From assembly GCA_016648135.1 (NCBI GenBank), contig JADDOH010002340.1, positions 1-64,000 of the forward strand: 64,000 nucleotides of DNA, in the 5' to 3' direction. Shown one piece after another: positions 10,446-20,987 of this stretch (the stretch's first letter is position 1; each line of letters opens with the position of its first letter). This stretch comes from Agrypnia vestita. Lineage: Eukaryota > Arthropoda > Insecta > Trichoptera > Phryganeidae. The notes beneath the pieces were generated by a model that was not told the origin of the DNA, ran no database searches, and saw nothing but the letters and a program-made list of their open reading frames with translations. A program made the position numbers and the translations under genes.

Positions 10446-11208
10446 GAACGCTGCTATGTAATAATGAGAATAATATTAATATTAAGAATGGTTGATAGTC
10501 AGTTTCAAGTGCAGTACAGTACAGTAAGATGTAAGGGGTTCTGTCTTTTATTTTCTTCCAACGTTGCATCAAAAATCGTTCTCAGGTTTTCATGGACATC
10601 GGGAGTTTTCTGTGGAGAGATATTTTGCCATTTCTGTCTGTTGACCCAAATGATGGACTCCACAGTAGTATCCGCTTGTAAAATATCCGAGACCAGAAAA
10701 ATCGGAGACGCGGCAGAATGGCTTCGAAAATTCTACACAAAAAGATCACGGATAGTTGTCAGAAATCGGTTCCGACTATTTTAATTAATCGATTCATGGG
10801 TACCTACTATACAAAATAAAGAATGTGTGCTTCAGAAGTTTGGAACGAGAGCGAGTCATCAATACCGGATGCATATGCATACCGGGTACATTTATGCGGG
10901 CGGTCATTCTTTCTCGAATTATGTCGGGTTCTCCCGCTCTAGCGCATGCAGCTGAACTTGTGGCACGGTGCTGAGAATTGTGTGAAGGGTGTTTTTTGTC
11001 GTTCACTCGCAAAAGTTTGTTCAGAGCCGGAGTAGTAGTTAAGTAACCTCCTAGAAGAATACTAATCGTCGATTAAGCACGTAGATATTAATCAGTTACG
11101 TTTAGCCGGAAAACCACTGATAATTCGTAATTACGCTCACTTCCGGTGCATTCATCCTTACTGATATAATATTTCTGCGGAGTGAACTGCATTTGAATTG
11201 TGAACGGC
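10446..11208. other. unassigned DNA, mixed composition
   Basis: A 138-codon plus-strand frame spans 10368-10784, but its first part runs antisense to the RTE fragment and the rest has no recognisable motif. The stretch at 10830-11040 is richer in GC, holds the palindrome ATGCATATGCAT, and could be unique DNA. No repeat termini were found. Confidence 0.3.
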
Positions 11209-11216
11209 TTCATGAT

Positions 11217-11863
11217 TAGGGAATGCAATCCCGAGTCGGGATTGCCCTTTCGGGATCCCTCGAGATTAGAATTTCCAATCTCAAGGGATCGCCAATACTT
11301 TTTTTTTTTGTTTATAGAGCTGAATAGCAATTAAAGACAACACCTTGCATTTTTATATCGGCATATTTAATAAAATATTCATTATTAATCATCGCTTTCA
11401 AGTTTTTGTAGGCGTTTTTATAAGCATCAATCAGTCAATGTAGTAGAGTTAGAAGTAGTTTTTATTACTATGTTAAGTTGATAAAATACAGCATGTTATT
11501 CAAAGCTTCTCTCATTATTTGAATGTGACATGAACATAAGTTTTAAGTACCTACTTACTAAATGCTCTATAGACATATACACAAGTAAACATACAAAACA
11601 TAAAAAATGTTGATCAATCCCGATAATCTCGTCCGATTTTTCGATTGTATATTATAGATATCTCACAGAGACGAAACTGTATTAATTATGGGAAAGTAGG
11701 TATAGAAGTCATTTGGGTGTACACAGGACTTATGACCTGTCTTTTTATGGTTGGCTTAAGTGATTACTTTACACAATTGGCGATTGGATTAGGCGATTTT
11801 TCGGTTCGGGATTGATCTCGTAAAATGCCTCGAGATCTCGCGGGGTCGGGATTGCATTCCCTG
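11217..11863. mobile_element. 647-bp non-autonomous hAT element
   Basis: The left terminus TAGGGAATGCAATCCCGA and the reverse-complemented right terminus CAGGGAATGCAATCCCGA are almost identical. The flanks TTCATGAT (11209-11216) and GTCACGAT (11864-11871) agree at six of eight positions, consistent with an old 8-bp hAT duplication. Subterminal CGGGAT words recur in both arms. No transposase reading frame remains, so this is a deletion derivative. Confidence 0.75.
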
Positions 11864-12289
11864 GTCACGATCAATGTCAGATGCTGGCCATTTCTCACGT
11901 CTGGTACCGCGCCGCTGGCCAATGCCGAGCGGGTCGCGGAAACGATCTTTTTATGTTATGATTTATTCGGGATAGCGTATCTGTTGGCATCGGCGGACAG
12001 TTAATTGACCTCAGGAGACCCCCGCTTCCACTGATTTGGTCCAATTTAAATAGACGATAAATTCAAATGGTGCTCGCGATGGTCTGTCATTTTTTTTTTC
12101 AACTCATGTCACGTCATGTCTCAACTGGTAGCGATTGTTCACACGTCTCGTGTCTTTTATACGGATATAGTTCTAAACGAGGCATACATTACGTTGTCTG
12201 TAGTACAAAATTTTTATGAAAAAATGGTATAAAAAAATTGCTAAAATGCTATTTTACTGACATATTACTCCAGGTTCAACTGTTATACT

Positions 12290-12655
12290 CTTCACGACTT
12301 TTACTTGAATACAACTCATCTGTCTGGAGTCCTCATTACAATGCCAATATATACACACTTGAACGCATCCATCACAAATTTCTGCACTACAAACTATCGA
12401 CTTCACATCCCAATTGAAAATATCAACTACACAAGATTACAAATTTTTACTGGATTATTACCATTATCTAGCAGGGAGAGTCTAACTGATTTGATTTTAT
12501 TCAACACAATTATTAATTCGCATTTTGACACCCCTGATATTTTGTGTTTGTTTATGTTTCATGCGCCTGAAAGAGCTTGAACAACTATCTGTACATGTCA
12601 GTTCTGTAATTTTTTGCTGTTCTACTCTGTATATTGAAATAAATAAATAAATAAA
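12290..12655 (+). pseudogene. CR1/Jockey-group LINE reverse transcriptase, C-terminal fragment
   Basis: The first frame reads LEYNSSVWSPHYNANIYTLE and HHKFLHY, the usual block in which the element's thumb begins. After a frameshift near 12390 the second frame gives RLQIFTGLLPLSSRESLTDL and NSHFDTPDILCLFMFHAPER, which is typical of the extreme C-terminus. An AAATAAATAAATAAA tail ends the copy near 12655, which fixes the orientation as plus. The palm domain and endonuclease are absent. Confidence 0.85.
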
Positions 12656-12814
12656 AACATCTGAAAAGCAAAGACTGCTTAAGACTGCAAAGTTACTCAC
12701 TATAATAGAAAACATGTAAATTAGATTAAGATTGCGCGTGATGAAATAAGACTTGATTTTAAAAAACTCTCTATGGAAAGAAATTCAATTATTGAATGCT
12801 ATAAAACATACAAA

Positions 12815-13640
12815 AATTAGAAGTGAATGCAATGCTGGCTGCAGTGTGGTAGATGGAGTACAGAAAGGAGTACAGAAAGGAGTGCTGAGATGGTTTGGTC
12901 CTGTGGAACGTATGAACGAGGAAAGGATGGTTAATAAAATATATGAGGCGAGTGCTAAAGGCAACAGAAATAGAAGGCGTCCGCGAAAGACCTGGCGCGA
13001 TCAGATACCTACTACAAATATTGGAGGACTTGTATTAGAAGATGCAGCCGAAACAAAAGTGGCGTGCCAAGATCGGGGTTCGAAAAAATCCGATTTTTAT
13101 TATAAAAATAAAAAAATCGGAATTTTTCGATATATATCAAAAATTGGATATATATCCAAACTTTTTTTTCTCCTTTTTTGCACACGTCGATTGATACAAA
13201 CTCGAAATAATTAGGAAATTTATTTTTTTATTTTGTATATGATGTATTATTTATTAAATAAATGAATTGCATACTGAAAAAAGCTTACATATGCAATTAT
13301 TATATATACGTTATAAAAGTTGCTCTTTCTAATGTAGTGTTAAATGTATTTGTTTCTTTGTGTGAAATAAAAAACGGATTATACGAAACAAATTAAACTG
13401 GCGCCATCTAGTAACGACCGCAGATATTTAAAAAAAAACCTTAAAAAAAAGCATTTTTCAAATACAACTAGCGCCATCTATTAAAATTTACAGAAAGTTT
13501 TCTGGGAAATATATCAAAAATAAAAATCAAGCCATAAATATCGTGATATATATCGTGATATATATCCGCGGATATATATCCTCGAACCCTGGCCAAGATA
13601 GAAGAATATGGCGTTCTATCCTCTCTGTCTGTTAGTTAGT
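12815..13640 (+). pseudogene. RTE-like LINE C-terminal fragment, split by a hAT insertion
   Basis: The plus strand reads KKG/QKGVLRWFGPVERMNEER, then KIYEASAKGNRNRRRPRKTW and KVACQDR up to 13073. It resumes at 13592 with the remaining IWRSIL text and the GTTAGTTAGTTAGTT tail (13622-13640). The two halves are continuous once the 518-bp hAT element (13074-13591) and one copy of its duplication are set aside. A 12-bp tandem duplication at 12859-12884 repeats the QKG codons. The copy matches those at 10015-10445 and 39354-39898. Confidence 0.85.
13074..13591. mobile_element. 518-bp non-autonomous hAT element inside the RTE fragment
   Basis: The left end is CGGGGTTCGAAAAAATCCGA and the right end is ATATATCCTCGAACCCTG, reverse complements at the outermost GGGTTCGA. 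The 8-bp target duplication GCCAAGAT is perfect (13066-13073 and 13592-13599). Both subterminal regions are rich in ATATATCC words. The same termini bound the element at 17949-18971. No coding sequence remains. Confidence 0.9.
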
Positions 13641-14390
13641 TAGTTATAAAACATATTATATAGCAGAACATCATTTCGAAAATTTTATTGAGGTACAGGT
13701 AATTTTTCTTCTAGAAACGAATTCCTTTGCCAGGACTAGAAAATCGTGCACTTAATGTAATATAATAATCCTCACTCCTTTTGCGTTTAACATCCGACAC
13801 CGTGCTGCGCTAGGAGTTAAAATGAATCGCACATTTGTTGCCGCTTGTTTAAGATAATTTAACGCACGTGACTACTGTAAACTTTACTCAAAGCGTGGCT
13901 CCTGTTTGCCGCCAAGCGACAGAACCACGAATTTTAAATTATGGTACAATTTTGGCCATTGACGTTCGCATCCTTGTACGTTCGAATTGAATTATCGAAT
14001 GTAGAGGTCTTAACGTATCTATATGGCAGTGGCGTGCAGCGCATACAAGCAAAAAAGCTATGCATTAATAAAGATTCTGGGAAAAAAATATTTATTAAAT
14101 AATCCTTATCTTAAGAAAAAATCGATTTAAAATTCTAGCTGTAATTAGTCCTACGGCTAGTAGTTTTATTTCTGACGTTTCTGTTTAACGTGACGTATCT
14201 GTTTTTTTTTCGATTTAAATTCTAGCCGTAATTCGTCCAACGGCTAGAAATTTTATTTCTGACTTTTCTGTACCTAACTTCATGTCTATTCTTAATTTAT
14301 CTCACTTGTTTGCGCCCAACAAATTTGTTCCAAAAACTCGTCCTGAACCGTGTATTTTTACTTAGCTCCTCTGTCTGCGAGCTTTTTTTT

Positions 14391-14571
14391 TTTTTAAATA
14401 GAGATGCGAACACGGAATTCGTGTCACATCAATATTCTTACTATTTTCAAATTAATCTAAGCGCTTGTGCTATGAAAATAGGACTAACTTGCTTGTCTGG
14501 AGTGAGATTCGAACCTGCGACCTTTGGATCACGAGGCGAGAGTCCTAACCACAAGACCAACAAGCTACTTT
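14391..14571 (-). repeat. tRNA-derived SINE, family 1, copy 2
   Basis: On the minus strand the head starts AGTAGCTTGTTGGTCTTGTG and the B-box-like GCAGGTTCGAATCTC follows. Then come the CATAGCACAAGCG body and an ATTCCGTGTTCGCATCTC end with an A-rich tail. This is the best-preserved member of the family here. It lies inside the hAT element at 14027-15721 and so arrived after it or moved with it. Confidence 0.85.
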
Positions 14572-14934
14572 TTGTAATAAATAAGTAAATTTTTCATGGA
14601 ATAGTGTGTTTTTTCGAAAGGTCCTATGCCATGTGAGAACTGCGCGCACGTCAGTACGCAGAAATGATATTTTTTACAAATTCCACCCAAAACTTTTTGT
14701 GTGAATTCTATTTGTCATTTCTATGGTGAATGTAAATACCATCTGTCATATCCAATGGTCATATCATAATGATTATTTACGACGACATTGCCATCGATGA
14801 TATCATAAAATGTTTGGTTTTTTTTGTAAAAAGAAACTTTTATCTGAAATTAGTATTATTCCCGATTCAATTATTAATAAATCGTCTTCGAAATATATTG
14901 AAAAATTTTGTCATATTATATATACAGGGTTATG

Positions 14935-15502
14935 GGTTAAGTCGACCTATTCCCGTTAAGAGCATAGTTTAAGAGTGTAGTTTAGATTGTTTCTGACTGA
15001 TTTGACTATGAAATACCTTATCCTAAATCTAACCATTTTCGAGATATTTGTATTTTATAAAAAATACTTGATTTTTGGCTTTCGATTTTCGATAACGAAA
15101 TTGGGTTGGTATTATGGCGTCTGTTTGGCATCTGCAAAACAGGCGCCATAATATTTTTTTATATATCCTTTAAAGAAAAATAAACTTTCTAAATTTTTAT
15201 TAATTTTTTAAAATTTTAATCGTCTACAACGACTTATTTATTCATTTTACGTACAATATTGGTTATTGAGGTCATAAAGCATCTTATTTTACATGTAAAA
15301 TTCAAATAATAGTAATAATAAGACTTACACATTTCAAAATATCTAAGCTATGTAAATCGGGTATTTTTTTTATAAAAAAAACAATTAAATTCAAATATTT
15401 CGAAAACGGTTAGATTTAGGATAGGGTGTTTCATAGTCAAATCAGAAACAATGTGAACTACACGCCCTTAACGGGAATAGGTCGACTTAACCTGTAATCC
15501 TG
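14935..15502. mobile_element. 568-bp Tc1/mariner-like MITE with ~130-bp inverted arms
   Basis: The ends CAGGGTTATGGGTTAAGTCG and (reverse complement) CAGGATTACAGGTTAAGTCG pair. The arms stay similar for about 130 bp, through ACCTATTCCCGTTAA, GTTTCTGA and CCTATCCTAAATCTAACC-like blocks. The element is flanked by TATA on both sides, consistent with a TA target. Its centre has a smaller hairpin built on ATTATGGCG/CGCCATAAT (15110-15160). It encodes no protein. Confidence 0.85.
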
Positions 15503-15729
15503 TATATAAAATATTTATTTATTTAGGAAATCTTGTTTACAATACTTCTTTTATAGTGCAGTTATTTTTGTGGATTGAAGCTACTCAAAATAGTTCATAA
15601 TATACACCTAAAAAAAATAAAAATGTACATACCCTTATGTATATGCGTATATATATTATTTTAATATAGGTATATAGTCGGTCATTGCATAACCTAAGTT
15701 TATACCCACTGCACGCCACTGCTATATAG

Positions 15730-16800
15730 GTAAAATATTTTTTTTTGATCTTCAGAATTATTTCTATTTTATCACATTTTAGAACTCTTATATTATATTT
15801 TTTTTATCCAGAATTTTATTTCTTAAGGTTTTCACGATCGTTCAGAATTTAAGTTATGCTCATTTCGTTTAGAACACTTGTATATTTTATAAATTATGTG
15901 TTACCTTTACAGAAAGATCAACATTCTGTCCAAAATGTCTCATTTTATAATAGACATTTTTTTAAATAAATCTGTTATAATAAAAGCAATATTTTGAAAA
16001 AAAATATTTTATCTGCTAAACATGTCGTCACCATTTGCACCTTATCTGGGTAAGGGCTTAACGACTTACGAGAAACAACGTATGGATATTCATTTTGTAT
16101 GGGAAATGAGCAATATCCGATAAACATACGAGTCACGAAATAAAATATTTAAAGAAGAATTTTAGTACGGTTATTATAATTTAGCGATTAGTTTACAGGC
16201 CAACTAACGGTGTCGTAAGGTTGTAAGCCCTGGGCCATCGTGTAAGACAATTCGATACACGTTTTTCATTTAAAAAATGGCTTCGTCTCTGTGAGACTTT
16301 TATAATTCATCTTAACTTTGTATTAAGTTTACATTTAATTTTACACCATTCCTATTTCTCGAAAAACTTCCAGCGCAATTATTATTACTATGGATCTGTT
16401 GTTATCTCCCAATAGTTATTGTATGTTCTTCTAAATATAACGTGTTAAAAGTGACTTGAGTAATCTATATAGTCACCGGTTCCTTCTGGTCCTGTTTATA
16501 TGTTTGACGTCAGTCGCATGTCAACGAGTCGTTTCTCCCATTCGTTTATGCGTGCAACACTCTGCCTGTATTTGTATTTCCTCTTTCTAATTTAACTAAT
16601 TTGCCTTTCTTGCACGTTAATTGGCCGCTTTAGTTTGTACATTAACGATGTGGCAAATAAGGTAAATTTGATTCCTATCCTCCCTCATACCATTCTTCCT
16701 TCCCATCCCCCAGCAGTCTGTAGCCCGAGATTTACGTGTAGATTCACTAATATTGTATTTAAATTAAGCTTTAGGGCTTGGAGGAAATGGGTTATCTTTG
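15730..16800. other. AT-rich DNA without a supported gene
   Basis: No open frame above 60 codons and no termini were found. A short block GGCTTCGTCTCTGTGAGA (16280-16297) recurs at 47884-47901 and, in reverse, near 11655, which suggests a small dispersed repeat. Confidence 0.4.
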
Positions 16801-16815
16801 TTTTGGGAAGGCTTC

Positions 16816-17227
16816 AAGGCTGGACATTCACCGCAAATGCATATTTCGGTGGGTTTTTTTACGAAAATGTGGGTTTTTATTCATTTATATCAAATTATTC
16901 ATTTATATTCTAGACTGAAATTTTTGTACGGCAATAACTTAGATAGAACCTTTGTTCTTATGTAAAAGTAATAAACTGAACATTATTTACATAATTAAGA
17001 AAATATAAGCATTAATCGACAGGCCGCGGCCAAAAATCTTTTTTAATGTCCTAGGCGTATCAATGTTTTAATGAATATTTATATGTACGCATAATATGTT
17101 TTTGTATATGTATAAAGTTTACTTTATTATCGAAAATCCGTACATAGATAATTAAGTAATGTTTAGATTTGCAAGAAATTTTTACGTTATTTGTTGATTT
17201 ATGCATTTGCAGTGAATATCCAGCCTT
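16816..17227. mobile_element. 412-bp element with 28-bp terminal inverted repeats
   Basis: The left AAGGCTGGACATTCACCGCA and the reverse-complemented right AAGGCTGGATATTCACTGCA continue into AATGCATA, differing at two of 28 positions. The interior is AT-rich and non-coding. I cannot assign a superfamily because the flanks do not show a clear duplication. Confidence 0.7.
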
Positions 17228-17578
17228 AAAGGTCTTTAAAGAGCCACGATATAGAGAAATATATCCTAATTAAATATTCATTTTCTTTGGGGCTTAATTG
17301 TATTTTCTCACATATTTGTACCTATATCTTGTCTCATTCTAATTCTTGTATCGTTTACTCTTTTTGTACATTCATTTTTATGAGCTTCAATGCATTCCAT
17401 TTATAGATGTTATATAAATACTATTTAATAAACAAACTACGGTTTTCCTATCCTCATCCTCGCACCTACGAGACAGTGAAGCTGTTTTGTGTGGTGACCT
17501 TTTTGGCATCCTTTTTCCGAGTCCTGGATATGCCGCATTGTTAAAATTTCCGGATTGCTATTCTACTGACGCGCCGCA

Positions 17579-17790
17579 TTGCGTGAGCGCTCAATCGTCT
17601 GTTGTTGTGGTGAGGTTGTGGTACACGTGACAAATTCGGCGTCCAATCTCCCAGACGATCGCTGCGGGAAGGCCCTGTTGAGTGCACTGAGAGCGGTCTC
17701 GAGTCGGCCAGCCGGCGGGCAAGGTTGCCCTCCAGGGACGCGCGGACCTCGGCGCGGTGCGGTTCATTGATTTAATTTGTCTGCAAGGTG
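17579..17790 (+). other. GC-rich block, candidate non-coding first exon
   Basis: This is one of the few clearly GC- and CpG-rich blocks. It contains the E-box CACGTG (17624-17629) and ends in GCAAGGTGATTT, which resembles a 5' splice site near 17787. Open frames on both strands (63 and 93 codons) have no recognisable motif. It could be a promoter-proximal exon of an unseen gene or simply a GC-rich patch. Confidence 0.3.
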
Positions 17791-17948
17791 ATTTTTTGTT
17801 TTGTCGATTTTCGCCAAAATGTACCAGTGCTTCCGATACCAAATCAACGTAACCTCTCTGTGAACTGATCAATGCAAGGACGTGCTGGAATTATCGATGT
17901 GTGCGGGTTGCTGCGTTTCTTGTTAGCAAATACATATTTATATCAGAC

Positions 17949-18971
17949 CAGGGTTCGCAAAAATCCGATACAATAAATATCCGATATATATCGGATATAC
18001 ATCATCGATAAGAAAAAGAAGCAATTTTCTTTCTGTAAGTAGTTTAAACTGCCAAAGTGGTAGGTAAAATAATAAAATATTAGTTTGAACGAGGGAATCC
18101 TCAATTTTTATTACCTCATGTAAATTAAACCTTATGATATGGATATAAGGCTTGAATTTCAATAAAAAGCCATACACTTACGTTAAAGATGAATTCCCAA
18201 CTTCCGATAAGATTGCCATTTCGGGAAAATAATCTCAATTGTAGTTTTTTGCTAAATGTTGCCAGTAGACATTAGTCTACTGAATTTTTAGTTCAGAAGA
18301 CAGTCCTCCCTTCCTGGGTTTCAATCCGTGGGATTGGTTTGCAGCAAAGCATATCTTCTCCATTCTGCTCGGTCTCCGGCGATGCTCTTCAGCTCTGTGT
18401 AGGAGGCACAATTCATATATTAACACACTTGCTCAAGATATTCACGGCGAGGGTGCCCTCTGGCAATATTTCCCTCTACCATTCCCTCCAGTATAGTTTT
18501 GAGCAGATTTTCAAGGCGTAAAATATGTCCCATCCATTTTGCACGCCTTTTCGAGATGGTATTAATCATGTGCCTGGTTTCATGGATCCTGCTAAGAACC
18601 TCTTCATTCGTAATGTGGTCTGTCCAGGAAATACCTAGGGCACGTCTGTAGGTCCACATCTCGAAGACTTCTAACCGTTTTTTTCTCTGTCGCCAATACA
18701 CCATGTCTCACATCCATACAGCAAAATACTCCACACATAAGTTTTTATTAATTGCTTGCGGAGCTTTAGGTTTATATTATTAGATTCGACAATCTTTGAT
18801 TTTTTCTTAAACGCAAGTTTTGCTTGGTGGATGCGACTATCAACCTCTCTTTTTTTTCTCTTAGAAGACATTAAAATATCAATAATTGATATATATGCGC
18901 ATAAATATCAAATGATATATATCGTGATATCGTGATCGAGTATATCCGCTGATATATATCAGCGAACCCTC
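17949..18971. mobile_element. 1.02-kb hAT-type element carrying a LINE fragment
   Basis: The left end CAGGGTTCGCAAAAATCCGA and the right end ATATATATCAGCGAACCCTC are inverted repeats apart from the last base. The flanks TATCAGAC (17941-17948) and TATCAGAC (18972-18979) are a perfect 8-bp duplication. The subterminal ATATATCNG words match the 518-bp element at 13074-13591, so both belong to one family. The middle holds an RTE-like reverse transcriptase remnant (18297-18872), possibly inserted with an 8-bp duplication AGAAGACA. Confidence 0.9.
18297..18872 (-). pseudogene. RTE-like reverse transcriptase, C-terminal fragment, frameshifted
   Basis: Two overlapping frames on the minus strand join into a C-terminal region: RKQLIKTYVWSILLYGCETW in the first, then RLEVFEMWTYRRALGISWTD, HITNEEVLSRIHETR, KRRAKWMGHILRLENLLKTI and a final YTELKSIAGDRAEWRR near 18340. 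This order (YGCETW, FEMW-RR, WTD, GH-LR) is characteristic of RTE-related LINEs. A frameshift near 18680-18700 breaks it. AGAAGACA stands at both junctions (18295-18302 and 18863-18870), which may be its target duplication inside the hAT element. Confidence 0.85.
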
Positions 18972-19179
18972 TATCAGACATAATATTATTTTGTTATTTT
19001 ACATTTTTAGGGGTAAACTTAGCTGTAATTCATTATTGGCTAAATTAAAAATATTAGAATTCAGCATTTTCTGAGAAAATGATGATTTTATATAAAGTGT
19101 TAAATAATTGAAAATAAATTTTTTAATGTTATAGAATTTGCTAATTCCAAAAAACTTCGATCGATTTAGATACCACTGC

Positions 19180-20160
19180 ATCCTCGCCGGGACGGACGAA
19201 CAATAACTGTTTCATAAATTAATTACATAAAGGAATCAACTGTCAGGTGGGGGCGTGGCCTCATTCGTAGTACCTTTAAAATAATCAATTTGACTAATGC
19301 AAAGTTCATTTTTTTATTATGTCCGTCCACAAAGTTAACGCTACAAATATCAAAAATGCCGTAGAATTTAAATGATGAAGCATTTTGAACGTGTTTGTCT
19401 CTAGCCGCTGACGCGGTGATGGTTGAAGGTTAAAAAAAAAATTTTTTTTTTCATATTTATTTATTTATTTATTGATACTTATTACATTATACATATGCCA
19501 AACTGCGCAACAGTTTTACGGCCTGTTTACAGTCTGTTATTGGATCGGTTCTTCTCCAAAATTCTAATCAATGAATTATACAACTTTGATTAATTTTGCA
19601 GAAAGTTTTTCGAGATTCAGTTCAATACTGCGAGACGATCGGTAAACTTTTGTTTTCAATCTCCCTCCAAACAATATTTTTCGTGTAAATTGAAGATCCT
19701 GTTATGCCCACTGACTGATGAAGGAAATATTTGTTTTATTTTAACGATTTTCTAATTTTATGTACATATATTTTATTCTCTAAGGAAACTGGCAAGTATC
19801 TTGATGTTAATTGAATAACTTCAATGTAATTATGAGATTTTTATATTCATAATTAATTAAGCGCTTACGTTTTAGTTGTAACTTCATTTGATTTATTATT
19901 AACATATGAATTTTTGTTAAAAAAAATATTAACGTATTAGTTCTTATAAAAAATAATTTAAATTTATTAACGTTAGTGTTAGTGAAAAAATAATATTTAT
20001 TATATGTTAAAATTTAAAAAAAACTCATTTTATGTGAAGCGCAATAAAATTAAAATAATAGTTTTTTTAAATATAAATTACGTAGGTACAACTAAGACGT
20101 AACTACCGTAAGACACTTCTAAGTGAAAAGTTCGGAAGTTTGAGTTCATAAATTTTTCCT
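19180..20160. other. AT-rich DNA with a tail-motif match, no supported gene
   Basis: TATGTCCGTCCACAAAGTTA at 19318-19337 matches the tail motif found after the hammerhead units near 1745 and 46159. A TTTATTTATTTATTTATTGA run near 19455 looks like a LINE tail in reverse. The rest is AT-rich and non-coding. Confidence 0.45.
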
Positions 20161-20640
20161 TAAGGATGCATCGAAACGCACTTTTGCCGATACAATACCG
20201 ATACCATTATTTTTAACAAAGTATCGACGATACCGATACCTACTTGTTTGTTTAGAAATTACTTGTATAATATTTATTTAGAATGTTAACTTTATAATGA
20301 AATTTAAAAAAATGTAATTTAACAGAATATTACGTTCAGATTATTATATGAGTAGCTTGTTGGTGTAGTGGTCATGACGCTCGCCTAGTGATCTGGGGTT
20401 GATGGTTCGAGCCCCATTCCAGGACACCAGCAATCTAGTCCTATTTTCGTAGCACAGGTTTTTGGCTTATTTTGAGAATAGTAAGAATATTGATGCGATA
20501 CATATTCCGTGTTCGGAATGAAATTATGAAACGCGGAGATTCCTCGAGCGTAGAGAAACTGTGCCACGTTTAAAAATGAACTAATCAAGCGCGAAGATGG
20601 CGCGTTTATACATGGATTATCTACCTCCAACCTGTTCAAA
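20160..20640 (+). mobile_element. hAT-like element segment carrying a SINE
   Basis: From 20166 a block reading GATGCATCGAAACGCACTTT and CCGATACAATACCGATACC corresponds, in reverse, to 53620-53705. There the outer end is TAGGGATGCCTCGATACGCA, a hAT-like terminus. The two copies stay similar across AAATTACTTGTATAATATTT and into the same SINE, so the SINE was already present when this unit was copied. I did not find the other terminus of this copy. Confidence 0.6.
20350..20530 (+). repeat. tRNA-derived SINE, family 1, copy 3
   Basis: The head AGTAGCTTGTTGGTGTAGTG includes a good A box (TGGTGTAGTGG), and GATGGTTCGAGCCCC is a good B box. The body has TCCTATTTTCGTAGCACAGG and the end has ATTCCGTGTTCGGAATGAAA. 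This is the only plus-strand copy. Its 3' end diverges from the others after GTGTTCG and shares GAAATTATGAAACGCGG with the copy at 53325-53495. Confidence 0.85.
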
Positions 20641-20644
20641 ATGT

Positions 20645-20700
20645 TATTTTAACCGGTTACACAATAACCGTTTTTTATATTTGATTGTATCGATGGTACA
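20645..20700 (+). repeat. half copy of the AACCGGTTA palindromic MITE
   Basis: TTATTTTAACCGGTTACACA followed by ATAACCGTTTTTTATATTTG matches one arm of the complete MITE at 35388-35543. Only one arm is visible here. Confidence 0.6.
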
Positions 20701-20859
20701 AGACAACCATCGATACTAGAAAAACATCGGTACTAGACAACAGTAATATATCTAAGTAACCAATCACCGATACGTTCAGATACAACCGTCAGACCAGCAG
20801 TAGTACCGAGATAATATTCATTAACGTGTCAGAAAGTGATTACATTAGATACAGTTAAT

Positions 20860-20955
20860 ATGGAGTTGAAAATTTTCTTCTACTTTAGTTTTCTCACATT
20901 GTTAGCTTTTGAGATTTCGTCAGTTGAATGCGTTTTGATATACACATTTGATTGA
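20860..20955 (+). CDS. short open frame with a signal-peptide-like start (possible exon)
   Basis: The 31-codon frame opens with MELKIFFYFSFLTLLAFEIS followed by SVEC: a Lys, then about 14 hydrophobic residues, then small/polar residues at a plausible cleavage site. This is the textbook shape of a secretory signal peptide. It ends at a TGA inside a 20-bp tandem duplication (20948-20987). No convincing splice donor follows, though GTCAGT (20919-20924) lies within it. The candidate initiator-like TCAGACC and the adenine-rich AATATG context are compatible with expression. It could be exon 1 of a secreted protein, a remnant, or chance. Confidence 0.35.
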   Translation: MELKIFFYFSFLTLLAFEISSVECVLIYTFD

Positions 20956-20987
20956 TGAGTGAACAAATTGATTGATGAGTGAACAAA
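20948..20987. repeat. 20-bp perfect tandem duplication
   Basis: TTGATTGATGAGTGAACAAA occurs twice head to tail. It overlaps the stop codon of the short signal-peptide-like frame. Confidence 0.9.

Larger units (their letters stand above)
14027..15721. mobile_element. 1.7-kb hAT-type element holding two nested insertions
   Basis: The left end CAGTGGCGTGCAGCGCATAC and the reverse-complemented right end CAGTGGCGTGCAGTGGGTAT match. The flanks CTATATGG (14019-14026) and CTATATAG (15722-15729) are an 8-bp duplication with one mismatch. Inside lie a family 1 SINE (14391-14571) and a Tc1-like MITE (14935-15502). Near the left end a block of about 70 bp (TCTAGCTGTAATTAGTCCTA) is tandemly repeated in diverged form at 14135-14185 and 14220-14275. 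No transposase frame was recognised. Confidence 0.85.

Noticed and set aside
17591..17872. 93-codon minus-strand frame as a gene
   Set aside because: No recognisable motif, overlaps a plus-strand frame, and lies in a GC-rich patch where stops are rare by composition.
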